From Suilimivivens aceti (GTDB lineage: Bacteria > Bacillota > Clostridia > Lachnospirales > Lachnospiraceae): a DNA stretch of 64,000 bases. The DNA lies in NCBI RefSeq assembly GCF_025567405.1, contig NZ_JAOQKJ010000003.1, positions 284,366 to 348,365 of the forward strand, read 5' to 3'. Under the pieces are notes generated by a model. It had not been told where the DNA came from, searched no databases, and worked only from the letters and a program-made list of their open reading frames with translations. Positions 48,432 through 57,232 of this stretch are shown here, piece after piece. Positions within the stretch are counted from its first letter, which is position 1, and every line of letters begins with the position of its first letter. The translations under genes and the position numbers were made by a program.

Positions 48432-49394
48432 CTATACATTATATTGTTTTACGATATCTTCATATCCTGGAAACAGGTAGTGGAAAAATGTTTCAAAAAA
48501 CAGCTTTTTATCCGCTCCGGTTGCCACCAGACAGTTCTTCTTTTTATCCTTGTAGATAAAAGTAGGATATACGACTGATGCTCCCTGACAGAGTCCTTCT
48601 GTCTCCACATCCACAAATGCTTCCTTGGTTTTTACAATTTCGCGGTTAAGCAAGTATGCAATGATCAATACATCGCAGAGCTCGCATCCGATCTCTTTTG
48701 CATAATTCCAGTGTCCATCTACATATACACGGGTAATCTGATGTATAAAACGGGATGCCGGTGTATTGATCTGCCAGAGCAATTCTCTTAAGTCTGAGTT
48801 CAGCCAGACATCCCGTGTGGCATCCAGACCGATCATTGTAACTTTTTTGAATCCTGCCTGGAATACAATTTTAGCAGCCTCCGGATCCATCCAGAAATTA
48901 AATTCCGCATGCGGTGTCATATTACCACCATTTTCTGCCCCACCCATAATAACAACTTCTTTCACATTATGTATAAACTCCGGATCCTTCTGAATTGCCT
49001 TTGCAATGTTGGTGAGTGGTCCAATCGGCACCAGGGTAATATTACCTTTATCTTCTCTTACTTTACGGATCAAATAATCTACAGCATCCTCTTCTTCCGG
49101 CATTCTCTGGCTCTCGGCCATCCGCAGATTTCCAAGTCCGTCATCTCCATGAAATGCTTCACAATGCTCATGCACCCGGACCAGCGGTTCTGCACTTCCT
49201 TTATAAACAGGAATATCATTCCTTCCGGCAATTTCCAGTATCCTGAATGCATTCTTCGTAACCTTATCCAGTCCCACATTTCCATTTACCGTAGTGAGCG
49301 CCAATACTTCCAGTTCTTGCTTTGCAGATAATGCAAGTAAGATCGCAATCGCATCATCGATTCCGGGATCTGTATCAATAATAATTTTTTGCAT
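48432..49394 (-). CDS. Ribonucleoside hydrolase (inosine-uridine preferring type)
   Basis: Splits ribonucleosides into base and ribose. 320 residues from ATG 49394, which lies 7 bases after the ribokinase stop with AAGGAAG in front. The calcium site IDTDPGIDDA opens the protein; NFWMDPEAAKIV and HAEFN complete the active site. Cytoplasmic. Purine versus pyrimidine preference is not readable. The product ribose is the substrate of the upstream ribokinase. Confidence 0.95.
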   Translation of the reverse strand: MQKIIIDTDPGIDDAIAILLALSAKQELEVLALTTVNGNVGLDKVTKNAFRILEIAGRNDIPVYKGSAEPLVRVHEHCEAFHGDDGLGNLRMAESQRMPEEEDAVDYLIRKVREDKGNITLVPIGPLTNIAKAIQKDPEFIHNVKEVVIMGGAENGGNMTPHAEFNFWMDPEAAKIVFQAGFKKVTMIGLDATRDVWLNSDLRELLWQINTPASRFIHQITRVYVDGHWNYAKEIGCELCDVLIIAYLLNREIVKTKEAFVDVETEGLCQGASVVYPTFIYKDKKKNCLVATGADKKLFFETFFHYLFPGYEDIVKQYNV

Positions 49395-49401
49395 GTCTTC
49401 C

Positions 49402-50319
49402 TTAATCTCCTCCATATTCTCTAATTTCTTCCAAAGTTGGAATAGAGGTCTGCGCCCCTTTTCTTGTCACCGCTATGGCAGATGCTTTCTGTCCAAAGGA
49501 AATTGCCTCTCTGCAGTTTTTTCCCTGGCTGAGTGCCAGTGCAAAAGCAGCTGTAAAGCAGTCTCCTGCTGCCGTGGTATCCACCGCCTTCACCTTATGA
49601 GCTGGAAAATACTCTTCTGAGTCCGCCGTCACATGAATACAGCCTTCACCTCCAAGTGTAACAATTACATTTTTTACTCCTTTCCTGATAAGTTCCCGTG
49701 CTGCACATATCCTTTCCTTCCGATCTCCCATGCCGGTTCCCGTAAGAATTCCTATTTCGGTTTCATTTGGTTTTATAAAGTCAATTCCATTCCACAAGCT
49801 TTCCGGTATATCACTCCTGGCAGGTGCCGGATCAAGAATGATCGTCTTTCCCTCCTCTACTGCCAGCTCCTTAACATACTGAACAACTTCCAATGGTATT
49901 TCCAGCTGCATGACAATAATATCACTTCCGCAGATCAGCTCCCGATTTTCACGAATCAATTTCTTAGTTACTTTTCCGTTTGCTCCAGCTATGATGATAA
50001 TAGCGTTATCTCCATTACTGTCCACCGTAATATAAGCCTGTCCTGTAGGAACCGCCTTCAGTTTTTCCACATGTGAAACATCCACATTTACTGCATTCAG
50101 ATTGTCCAAAAGCTGTTGTCCTTTCGTGTCATCCCCAACCGCTCCGAGCATGACAACCTTCCCCCCCAGCTTTCCCACTGCATATGCCTGATTAGCGCCC
50201 TTTCCACCTGGAATCTGTTCTACACTTTTCCCCGTGATCGTTTCTCCGCATTTAGGCATGTGAGGTGTTTCTATCACAGTATCCATATTCAGACTTCCCA
50301 CTACTAAAATTTGTTTCAA
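49402..50319 (-). CDS. rbsK: Ribokinase
   Basis: PfkB-family sugar kinase of 305 residues. VVGSLNMDTVIETPHMPKCG, PGGKGANQAYAVGKLGG (ribose-binding), and DTTAAGDCFTAAFA with the catalytic Asp. Phosphorylates the ribose set free by the nucleoside hydrolase. Its start overlaps the stop of the LacI-kinase fusion by 4 bases. The anion-hole motif is AAGD rather than GAGD, a common variation. Confidence 0.95.
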   Translation of the reverse strand: MKQILVVGSLNMDTVIETPHMPKCGETITGKSVEQIPGGKGANQAYAVGKLGGKVVMLGAVGDDTKGQQLLDNLNAVNVDVSHVEKLKAVPTGQAYITVDSNGDNAIIIIAGANGKVTKKLIRENRELICGSDIIVMQLEIPLEVVQYVKELAVEEGKTIILDPAPARSDIPESLWNGIDFIKPNETEIGILTGTGMGDRKERICAARELIRKGVKNVIVTLGGEGCIHVTADSEEYFPAHKVKAVDTTAAGDCFTAAFALALSQGKNCREAISFGQKASAIAVTRKGAQTSIPTLEEIREYGGD

Positions 50320-52238
50320 TCTGCCTTCACCTTCCTCCTTGTGTAATATTGGGAATGAATTTCATCTTCATAAATATCTACAGCCCTTCTGTCTGGCAAC
50401 GCCTGCTGCACTCCATGTCTGGTAACGCTGATCCCGGAAGCATAGATTGCAAACCCAACCGCTTCCAGCAGATTTCTTCCCTCGCTCAGATAAACCGCTA
50501 ATGCACTGATAAAAGAATCTGCACCCCCAGTAGTATCTACAGCTTCAAAACCAGTACCATCAAAGTACATAGAATAGTCATCATTTTTCAGATAGCATCC
50601 TCTTGCCCCCAGAGTCACTATGACATTCTTAACTCCCTTTTCCCTTAAAATATAAGCCTTTTCTTCTATTGACGCGTTTCCCGGAACAAGTATGTGCAAT
50701 TCCTTTTCATTTGGTACAAAATATGTAATCTCCTGGTATATTTTATCATTCAGGACTTCGGCCACTGTAGGTTTCAAAATTACCTGTGTTCTATTCTCCC
50801 TGCAAAGTCTGACAGTATGCTCCACTATCATTTCCGGAATTTCTGTAGATACCAGGCAATACTTTGCTTTTTCAAACAGATATTCATATTGATCAATCTG
50901 CTTCATACTCAATCCTCTGTTAGCACCTGTATAGACGGTAATTGCGCTTTCTCCGCTCTGGTCCACATGAATATAAGCTTTTCCCGTAGGAAGCACTGTA
51001 TTAAATCTGACTCCGTCTACATGCACATGATTTTCAGTAAGACTGGTATAAATCTGTTTTCCTTCCATGTCGTTGCCAAGACATCCGATCATATAAACCT
51101 GACCTCCAAGCTTTCCAACTCCGACAGCCTGATTTCCTCCCTTTCCTCCCGGGAAAATATACACCTTATTTGCCATCTGGTTTTCACCTGCGCCTGGAAT
51201 TTCATTTACATAGATTGTCACGTCTATGTTCATACTTCCAACTACTACGATCTTCTCACCCTGTCTGTCTGCCGGTGGTCTCACTACACTGTTTCTCCAT
51301 TTGACCTGTGGTTCAAATTTTCTGACCACCTCAATTCTTTTTTCCTGGTTAATGATTTCCAGCAGACATTCCACTGCAGCGGATACCATTTTTTCAATAG
51401 GAAACTGCACTGCCGTAATACCATTTCCCACATATTCCAGTTCATTTTCATCTCCTATGGAAATCAGGGATATTTCATCCGGTACTACTGTATTATTTTT
51501 GGACAGTACACGTTCTACGTAACAGGCAACCTCCGGTGATCCACAGACAATGGCTGTTACACGTTCTTTCATTACCTGCGGTATTCCAATTTTTTCAATG
51601 TCGTTCACGGAATCAAAGATATAGATCCACAACGGATTGTAGTGCAGATTATTGTTCTGCATTGCTATTTTATAACCGTCCAGAATACTTTTATCCTGCT
51701 GTGTAACAATACAGGCAATCTTCTGATGCCCTTCTTTGTAAAGCTGACTAACTGCTATTCTGGCAGCTTCTGATGGCCGATAATAAAATGTTGTTTTCTG
51801 TCTCTCATCAAATGTCCTTGTATCACTCAGATATACCGTTGTATCTTCCATATTCCCATCTGCAACCCAATGGGACTCGTCAATCAGAAATCCGGATATC
51901 TTTTTCGTCTTCATCTCCTTTACAAGCTGTTTTGTATCTTCCATACCATCCGCATATCCGACAACAAGACTGTAACCATTCTCCCTTGCGGCCTTTTCGG
52001 CTACGAGCTGCATCTTCTGCTTTGTCCGATTGTCTTTGCGAAGAATCATCCCTATGAGACGAGATTTCATCCCCTCCTTTTCCAGAAATTTAAAATAAGG
52101 AATATAATGTTCCTGTTCAATAACATCCAGAACTTTTTTCTTTGTTTCCTCACTGATATCACGGTCTTTTCCATTCATAACTTTTGATACCGTAGAGGCA
52201 GATACTCCTGCTATTTTTGCAATATCCCGTATATTCAT
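50316..52238 (-). CDS. LacI-type repressor fused to a ribokinase-like kinase
   Basis: A 640-residue two-part protein and first gene of the nucleoside operon. Residues 1-60 are a LacI helix-turn-helix (IRDIAKIAGVSASTVSKVMN). Residues 60-320 are the periplasmic-binding-protein-like sensor. Residues 328-625 are a PfkB kinase with VVVGSMNIDVTIYVNEIPGA, PGGKGGNQA (363-371) and DTTGGADSF (568-576). The catalytic Asp574 remains, but GAGD has become GGAD. A complete second ribokinase follows at once, so the fused kinase may act as a sensor of ribose or ATP, or as a backup enzyme (inference). The reading is continuous, with no frameshift. Confidence 0.95.
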   Translation of the reverse strand: MNIRDIAKIAGVSASTVSKVMNGKDRDISEETKKKVLDVIEQEHYIPYFKFLEKEGMKSRLIGMILRKDNRTKQKMQLVAEKAARENGYSLVVGYADGMEDTKQLVKEMKTKKISGFLIDESHWVADGNMEDTTVYLSDTRTFDERQKTTFYYRPSEAARIAVSQLYKEGHQKIACIVTQQDKSILDGYKIAMQNNNLHYNPLWIYIFDSVNDIEKIGIPQVMKERVTAIVCGSPEVACYVERVLSKNNTVVPDEISLISIGDENELEYVGNGITAVQFPIEKMVSAAVECLLEIINQEKRIEVVRKFEPQVKWRNSVVRPPADRQGEKIVVVGSMNIDVTIYVNEIPGAGENQMANKVYIFPGGKGGNQAVGVGKLGGQVYMIGCLGNDMEGKQIYTSLTENHVHVDGVRFNTVLPTGKAYIHVDQSGESAITVYTGANRGLSMKQIDQYEYLFEKAKYCLVSTEIPEMIVEHTVRLCRENRTQVILKPTVAEVLNDKIYQEITYFVPNEKELHILVPGNASIEEKAYILREKGVKNVIVTLGARGCYLKNDDYSMYFDGTGFEAVDTTGGADSFISALAVYLSEGRNLLEAVGFAIYASGISVTRHGVQQALPDRRAVDIYEDEIHSQYYTRRKVKAD

Positions 52239-52263
52239 GAAATCCTCACCAAACTAAATTATT

Positions 52264-52277
52264 CTAAAAGCTTTTAG
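52264..52277. promoter_or_regulatory. Palindromic operator for the LacI-kinase fusion
   Basis: CTAAAAGCTTTTAG is a perfect 14-base palindrome that lies 26 bases before the start codon and about 23 bases after the -10. Position and symmetry fit a LacI-family operator for autoregulation. Confidence 0.55.
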
Positions 52278-52299
52278 TAAACTCGTTTCGCTTGATAAC

Positions 52300-52328
52300 A
52301 TCTTATCATTTTGTGCGATATAGTGCAA
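52300..52328 (-). promoter_or_regulatory. Promoter of the nucleoside operon
   Basis: TTGCAC (52328-52323), 17 bases, TAAGAT (52305-52300) on the minus strand. The spacer and -35 form an imperfect palindrome (TTGTGC...GTGCAA). The rest of 52329-52412 has no gene. Confidence 0.6.
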
Positions 52329-52412
52329 TAATTTCAAAAAGCAAAACTGTTTTCCGACATATTGCACAATTTACATCTTTACTAAACACTGTTTCGTTCT
52401 CAGAAAGTAAAA

Positions 52413-52436
52413 AAGACTGGTAATAATGCCAGTCTT
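52413..52436 (-). terminator. Second terminator after spoVG
   Basis: AAGACTGG pairs with CCAGTCTT around an 8-base loop, followed on the minus strand by TTTT. It backs up the terminator at 52444-52494. Confidence 0.75.
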
Positions 52437-52443
52437 AAGTCTC

Positions 52444-52494
52444 AAAAAAAGAGGCTGAAAAACCATATCATCATACTGGCTTTTCAGTCTCTTT
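52444..52494 (-). terminator. First terminator after spoVG
   Basis: On the minus strand AAAGAGACTGAAAA pairs with TTTTTCAGCCTCTTT across an 18-base loop; a run of seven T follows. It ends the glgC-glgD-spoVG transcript. Confidence 0.85.
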
Positions 52495-52528
52495 ATTGTA
52501 ACTGGTATCAGGTTTTTCAGGTCTCTGC

Positions 52529-52804
52529 CTAAGCCTCTTCGTCCGGTTCCTGCAGCGCCTGTTCATAACGATCCAGAATGATCTTCTGGATATTTTCTCT
52601 TGTTGAGGAATTAATAGGATGTGCGATATCCCGGTACTCTCCATCTGTCGATTTCTTACTCGGCATGGCAATGAAGCAGCCCTTTTCTCCCTCTATCACT
52701 TTAATGTCATGGATTACGAATTCATCATCGATCGTAATGGATACGATCGCTTTCATCTTACCCTCCTTCGCAACCTTTCTGATCCTTACATCTGTAATCT
52801 GCAT
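52529..52804 (-). CDS. spoVG: Septation/RNA-binding regulator SpoVG
   Basis: 91 residues: MQITDVRIRKV at the start, the DDEFVIHDIKVIEGEKG core and the FIAMPSKKSTDGEYRDIAHP stretch that defines the family, plus an acidic C-terminus. SpoVG binds nucleic acid and affects septation, sporulation and envelope genes. 54 bases after glgD. Confidence 0.96.
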   Translation of the reverse strand: MQITDVRIRKVAKEGKMKAIVSITIDDEFVIHDIKVIEGEKGCFIAMPSKKSTDGEYRDIAHPINSSTRENIQKIILDRYEQALQEPDEEA

Positions 52805-52857
52805 AGCATTCCTCTCCCCTGTTTCGTTTATTTATTCTGCATCAATGCTGCTGTGGC

Positions 52858-53979
52858 TTAGATCACATACCTGTCACTGCGTTCAATAACAACCTTGATC
52901 TTTCCCTCTTCCCCTGCATGATAGGAATTGGCTCTGATCGTGCCGTGGCTTTCTACAATACAGTTTTCAATATGCGTATTATCCCCAATGTACACATCGT
53001 TGAGAATAATAGAGTTCTTGATATAACAGTTGTTTCCGATATAAGCCTTTTTGAAGATTACGGAATTCTCTACAGTACCATTAACGATACAGCCGCTGGA
53101 AACCAGACTATTCTTCACACTGACTCCTACATTGTATTTGGCAGGCGGAAGGTCATCCACCTTGGAATAGATATCCGGATACTGTCTGAAGAAATAATCC
53201 CGGATTTCCGGTTTTAAGAAATCCATATTGGTATTGAAATAATCATCAATACTTGCAATATTGCTCCAATATTCCTGCATCTTGTATCCATAGATCCGCT
53301 TCATGTTCTTATAACGGATCAGAATATCCTTAACCAAATCATATCTTTCTTCTTCTGCACATTTCTCCAGCATCTCGATCAGCTGTCTTCTTCTGACAAC
53401 ATAGATACCACAGGAAATCGTGTTGGACTTGGCAACTACCGGTTTCTCTTCAAACTCCTCGATCCGGCTTTCCTCATTCATCTTCAGGATGCCAAAACGA
53501 TCTACATTCTCACTTGCCGGCATGTCCTTACATACCACTGTAATATCTGCCTTCTTTGCAATGTGATACTCCAGCACTTTATTGTAATCCAGCTTGTAGA
53601 CACAGTCACCGGAAGCAATTACCACATAAGGCTCATGGCAGTTCTTCAGGAAAGAAAGATTCTGTGCAATAGCATCTGCTGTTCCTCTGTACCAGGCATT
53701 GCTTTCTGCTGTCACAGACGGAGTCATCACATACAGTCCCCCCTGCTTTCTGCCAAAATCCCACCACTTGGAAGAGCTGAGATGCTCATTCAGACTTCTG
53801 GCATTGTACTGGGTCAGTACAGCTACCTTCTGGATATGGGAGTTCGTCATATTGCTCAGTGCAAAATCAATGCTACGATAGCTTCCTGCCACAGGCATGG
53901 CGCACACTGCTCTTTTGGTAGAAAGTTCCTTCATACGATAGCTGCTGCCACCTGCTAAAATAATACCGATCGCTCTCAC
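52858..53979 (-). CDS. glgD: GlgD, regulatory subunit of ADP-glucose pyrophosphorylase
   Basis: 373 residues. The nucleotidyltransferase start is altered (ILAGGSSYRMKELSTKRAVC) compared with catalytic GlgC (GGQGSRLGVLTSKVAKPAV), as is usual for GlgD; a left-handed beta-helix follows (about 270-365, IKNSIILNDVYIGDNTHIE). It forms a hetero-oligomer with GlgC for glycogen synthesis. Its start overlaps the glgC stop by 4 bases. Confidence 0.96.
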   Translation of the reverse strand: MRAIGIILAGGSSYRMKELSTKRAVCAMPVAGSYRSIDFALSNMTNSHIQKVAVLTQYNARSLNEHLSSSKWWDFGRKQGGLYVMTPSVTAESNAWYRGTADAIAQNLSFLKNCHEPYVVIASGDCVYKLDYNKVLEYHIAKKADITVVCKDMPASENVDRFGILKMNEESRIEEFEEKPVVAKSNTISCGIYVVRRRQLIEMLEKCAEEERYDLVKDILIRYKNMKRIYGYKMQEYWSNIASIDDYFNTNMDFLKPEIRDYFFRQYPDIYSKVDDLPPAKYNVGVSVKNSLVSSGCIVNGTVENSVIFKKAYIGNNCYIKNSIILNDVYIGDNTHIENCIVESHGTIRANSYHAGEEGKIKVVIERSDRYVI

Positions 53980-55253
53980 TTTTCATCACCCGCCTTAATA
54001 ATTAGTGTTTTACCGCTTGCAAGGCAGTTATCCGGATAATCCTCAGCAGTAGTGGTTCCGAATACACAGGTATTCTTACCAACAGTGATGCCATCCGGTA
54101 TCACGCTCTTTTCACCAACAGTTGCAATGCTGTGGTTATAGATATGCGGATCTGTTTCATTTTCCACTTCTTCACCGATACCCAGCTTCACATTGTTTCC
54201 GATGATGGCCTTCTCTGCAACGATGGCCTTATTCAGTTCACAGCCATCCCCGATCACAGTTCCGTTCATAATAATGGAATCCCTTACCACCGTATCCTTA
54301 CCAATGGTTACCCCACAACCAATCACGGAGTTGTAAACCTGTCCGCTGATCTCACTTCCCTCACCGATAATACTTCTCTCTACCAGACTGGTCTCTGCGA
54401 AATACTGTGGAGGAAGAATCTCACTCTTGGTATAGATCTTCCAGTACTCTTCATAAAGATTAAATTCCGGAACGATATCGATCAGTTCCATATTGGCTTC
54501 CCAGTAAGAATTCAGCGTTCCTACATCCTTCCAGTAGCCGTTAAATTCAAAAGCATAAAGTGGTGATCCCTTGCCATGGCAATACGGAATGATATGCTTA
54601 CCAAAATCAAGTCCCGGCTGGTCTGCATTGGCAAGAAGGGCTTCCTTCAATGTCTTCCAGTTGAATATGTAAATACCCATGGATGCCAGGTTGCTTCTCG
54701 GATTGGCAGGCTTCTCTTCAAAGTCTGTGATCTTCTTATCCTCATCTGTGATCATAATACCAAAGCGCTTCGCTTCTTCCATCGGAACAGGCATGACTGC
54801 AATGGTACACTCTGCTCCCTTTTCCTTATGGAAATCCAGCATCACTTCATAATCCATCTTATAAATATGATCTCCTGACAGGATCAGGATATAATCGGGA
54901 TTAAAGCTCTCCATGTAATCAATGTTCTGATAGATCGCATTTGCGGTACCTGTATACCACTCACTGTTTGTCACCTTCTCATAAGGCGGCAGGACACTGA
55001 CTCCACCAATATTCCTGTCCAGATCCCACGGAATACCAATGCCAATATGCGTATTCAGCCGGAGGGGCTGATACTGTGTCAGCACACCCACTGTATCTAC
55101 ACCGGAGTTAATACAGTTGCTGAGCGGGAAGTCAATGATACGGTACTTTCCCCCAAAAGATACCGCAGGTTTGGCCACTTTTGAAGTGAGCACACCAAGT
55201 CTGCTTCCCTGACCGCCCGCTAATAACATGGCAATCATTTCCTTTTTAATCAT
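53976..55253 (-). CDS. glgC: Glucose-1-phosphate adenylyltransferase GlgC
   Basis: Makes ADP-glucose, the committed step to glycogen. 425 residues from ATG 55253, preceded by AGGTGA; the 24 extra codons upstream have no ribosome binding site. Motifs: MLLAGGQGSRLG, WYTGTANAIYQN, LSGDHIYKMDY (metal and catalytic Asp), EEKPANPRSNLASMGIYIF, then the beta-helix domain. The pair glgC-glgD stands without glgA or glgB. The upstream region 55254-55519 is AT-rich and has no gene. Confidence 0.96.
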   Translation of the reverse strand: MIKKEMIAMLLAGGQGSRLGVLTSKVAKPAVSFGGKYRIIDFPLSNCINSGVDTVGVLTQYQPLRLNTHIGIGIPWDLDRNIGGVSVLPPYEKVTNSEWYTGTANAIYQNIDYMESFNPDYILILSGDHIYKMDYEVMLDFHKEKGAECTIAVMPVPMEEAKRFGIMITDEDKKITDFEEKPANPRSNLASMGIYIFNWKTLKEALLANADQPGLDFGKHIIPYCHGKGSPLYAFEFNGYWKDVGTLNSYWEANMELIDIVPEFNLYEEYWKIYTKSEILPPQYFAETSLVERSIIGEGSEISGQVYNSVIGCGVTIGKDTVVRDSIIMNGTVIGDGCELNKAIVAEKAIIGNNVKLGIGEEVENETDPHIYNHSIATVGEKSVIPDGITVGKNTCVFGTTTAEDYPDNCLASGKTLIIKAGDEK

Positions 55254-55519
55254 GTTGTCACCTCTTACCAGTATTTTTTGTGAATATTTTGTTCTTAATA
55301 ATCGGTAGACCGTTACAGTTTCCAATCATCAAGTTTACGAATAGTATATCATATAACCATTTGAATGTGAATATTTTTTACAAAAATTTTGCTCATTTTA
55401 CATGCTTTTATGTAAATATCTTACAATTCTCTACTATTTAAATTTACACTTTCGAATCGTGTTTACAACATTTTGTGTTATGTAAAAGAAGCAGACCATA
55501 CATTTTGTTCAAAATGCTA

Positions 55520-55548
55520 TTGGTTTTTTTGTATAGGATGTTTATAAT
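55520..55548 (+). promoter_or_regulatory. Promoter of murC
   Basis: TTGGTT (55520-55525), 17 bases, TATAAT (55543-55548); a second TATAAT follows at 55554-55559. murC starts 31 bases after the first -10. Confidence 0.65.
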
Positions 55549-55579
55549 ATCAGTATAATTATCTTTGGAGGTTATTTCC

Positions 55580-56956
55580 ATGTATCAGATCGATTTTCAC
55601 CACCCCATTCATATATATTTTATCGGAATCGGCGGCATCAGCATGAGCGGTCTTGCAGAGATCCTGTTAGATGAAGGCTTTACCGTATCCGGCTCTGACA
55701 TGCGCCCCTCTCCCCTGACTGAGCTTCTCGAAAAAAGAGGTGCCCATATCTACTATGGCCAGCGGCGCGAAAATCTGTCAGGTGACCTGGATCTTGTTGT
55801 TTATACCAGCGCCATCCATCCGGATAATCCGGAAATGCAGGCAGCTGCAGCGCTTTCTCTTCCTCTTCTCACAAGAGCAGAGCTCCTTGGTCAAATGATG
55901 AAGAATTATAAGCTCCCTATTGCCATCAGCGGCACCCACGGCAAAACCACAACCACTTCCATGATTTCTGAGATCCTGCTCCATGCAGAGCTCGATCCAA
56001 CCCTTTCCATCGGCGGTATCCTGAAGACTATCGGCGGCAATATCAGGATCGGTCATTCTGAGTACTTTGTAACAGAGGCCTGCGAATATACCAACAGCTT
56101 CCTGAGTTTTTATCCAAAGATCGGTCTGATCCTTAATATCGAAGCAGACCATCTGGATTTCTTTAAGGATCTTGCAGATATCCGTTCTTCATTCCACCGT
56201 TTTGCCCTGCTCCTTCCTTCGGACGGTGCACTGATCATAAATGGCAGTATTTCTGATCTTTCCGAGATCACAGCGGACGTAGCCTGTCCCATTATCACCT
56301 TTGGTATGGATCCTTCCTTTACCTACAGTGCCACCGATATCACTTATGACGAAAAGGGCTGTGCCTCCTTTACTTTACTGAGGGAAGGAGCTCCTGACGG
56401 ACATTTTACCCTGTCTGTCCCCGGAGAACACAATATTCTGAATGCTCTTGCAGCAATCGCACTCGCAGACCTCCTTTCTGTAGATCCATCTGTTACTGCA
56501 GCGTCCCTGTCCGATTTTCATGGTACTGACAGACGGTTTGAGTATAAGGGCCGTATCAATGGTATTACTATAATAGATGATTATGCACATCATCCCACAG
56601 AAATTACTGCGACTTTGAAAGCTGCTGCAAATTATCCCCACAAGGATCTGTACTGTGTATTCCAGCCACATACATTTTCGCGTACCAAGACATTTATGAA
56701 GGATTTTGCAAAGGCTCTGTCCCATGCCGATTATGTGATCCTTGCGGATATTTATCCGGCCAGGGAAACTGATAATCTCGGGATCAGTTCTGAAACACTT
56801 CAGAAAGAGCTTGAGGCTCTTGGCAAAACCTGTTATTATTTCCCGGATTTTTCTTCTATCGAAAAATTTATTTTGGAAAAATGTAAGCCGGGTGACCTGT
56901 TGATAACTATGGGAGCCGGAGATGTTGTTAAAATCGGAGAAAATCTTCTGAAATAA
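55580..56956 (+). CDS. murC: UDP-N-acetylmuramate-L-alanine ligase
   Basis: Adds the first amino acid of the peptidoglycan stem peptide. 458 residues from ATG 55580, with GGAGG at 55565-55569. N-terminal nucleotide-sugar domain (IYFIGIGGISMSGLAEILLD), ATP site ISGTHGKTTTTSM, VTEACEYTNSFLSFYP, ADHLDFF, IIDDYAHHPTE and the C-terminal domain with QPHTFSRTKTF. Complete. Divergent from glgC. Confidence 0.97.
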   Translation: MYQIDFHHPIHIYFIGIGGISMSGLAEILLDEGFTVSGSDMRPSPLTELLEKRGAHIYYGQRRENLSGDLDLVVYTSAIHPDNPEMQAAAALSLPLLTRAELLGQMMKNYKLPIAISGTHGKTTTTSMISEILLHAELDPTLSIGGILKTIGGNIRIGHSEYFVTEACEYTNSFLSFYPKIGLILNIEADHLDFFKDLADIRSSFHRFALLLPSDGALIINGSISDLSEITADVACPIITFGMDPSFTYSATDITYDEKGCASFTLLREGAPDGHFTLSVPGEHNILNALAAIALADLLSVDPSVTAASLSDFHGTDRRFEYKGRINGITIIDDYAHHPTEITATLKAAANYPHKDLYCVFQPHTFSRTKTFMKDFAKALSHADYVILADIYPARETDNLGISSETLQKELEALGKTCYYFPDFSSIEKFILEKCKPGDLLITMGAGDVVKIGENLLK

Positions 56957-56969
56957 TTTTTTATCCACG

Positions 56970-57021
56970 ATATCCACATTCAGGAAGCTGCAAAGGCCTC
57001 TTTCGTATGTGGATATTTATT
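56970..57021 (+). terminator. Terminator after murC
   Basis: ATATCCACAT (56970-56979) pairs with ATGTGGATAT (57007-57016) around a 27-base loop, then TTATTTTTAT. Both arms also look like DnaA boxes, so part of the stem may have that function. Confidence 0.6.
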
Positions 57022-57081
57022 TTTATGGTGGGAGCAGATTTTACCTGTTTTTTACAATAGTTTTTCTTCTCCTCCGGTAAA

Positions 57082-57108
57082 CTATCCACATTATCCACAT
57101 TGTCCACA
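57082..57108 (+). promoter_or_regulatory. Three abutting DnaA-box-like 9-mers
   Basis: CTATCCACA, TTATCCACA and TTGTCCACA follow each other without spacing (57082, 57091, 57100). The middle one is the perfect consensus; the others differ at one position each. The array lies about 48 bases upstream of the -35 of the dnaD promoter. TTATCCACG (56961) and two ATATCCACA copies in the murC terminator add to the cluster. Confidence 0.65.
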
Positions 57109-57155
57109 AAGTCCAGAAACCCTTGTAAATACTGGGTTTTCCGGAAAAATTGAGG

Positions 57156-57184
57156 TTTGCATTTCTTTTTTCATATGCTATAAT
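57156..57184 (+). promoter_or_regulatory. Promoter of dnaD-dnaI-prs
   Basis: TTTGCA (57156-57161), 17 bases, TATAAT (57179-57184). The start codon of dnaD is 48 bases further on. Confidence 0.65.
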
Positions 57185-57232
57185 CATTTTGCTTTGAAAT
57201 GAAAATGTAAACAGCAGAGAGCAGGGATCAAC

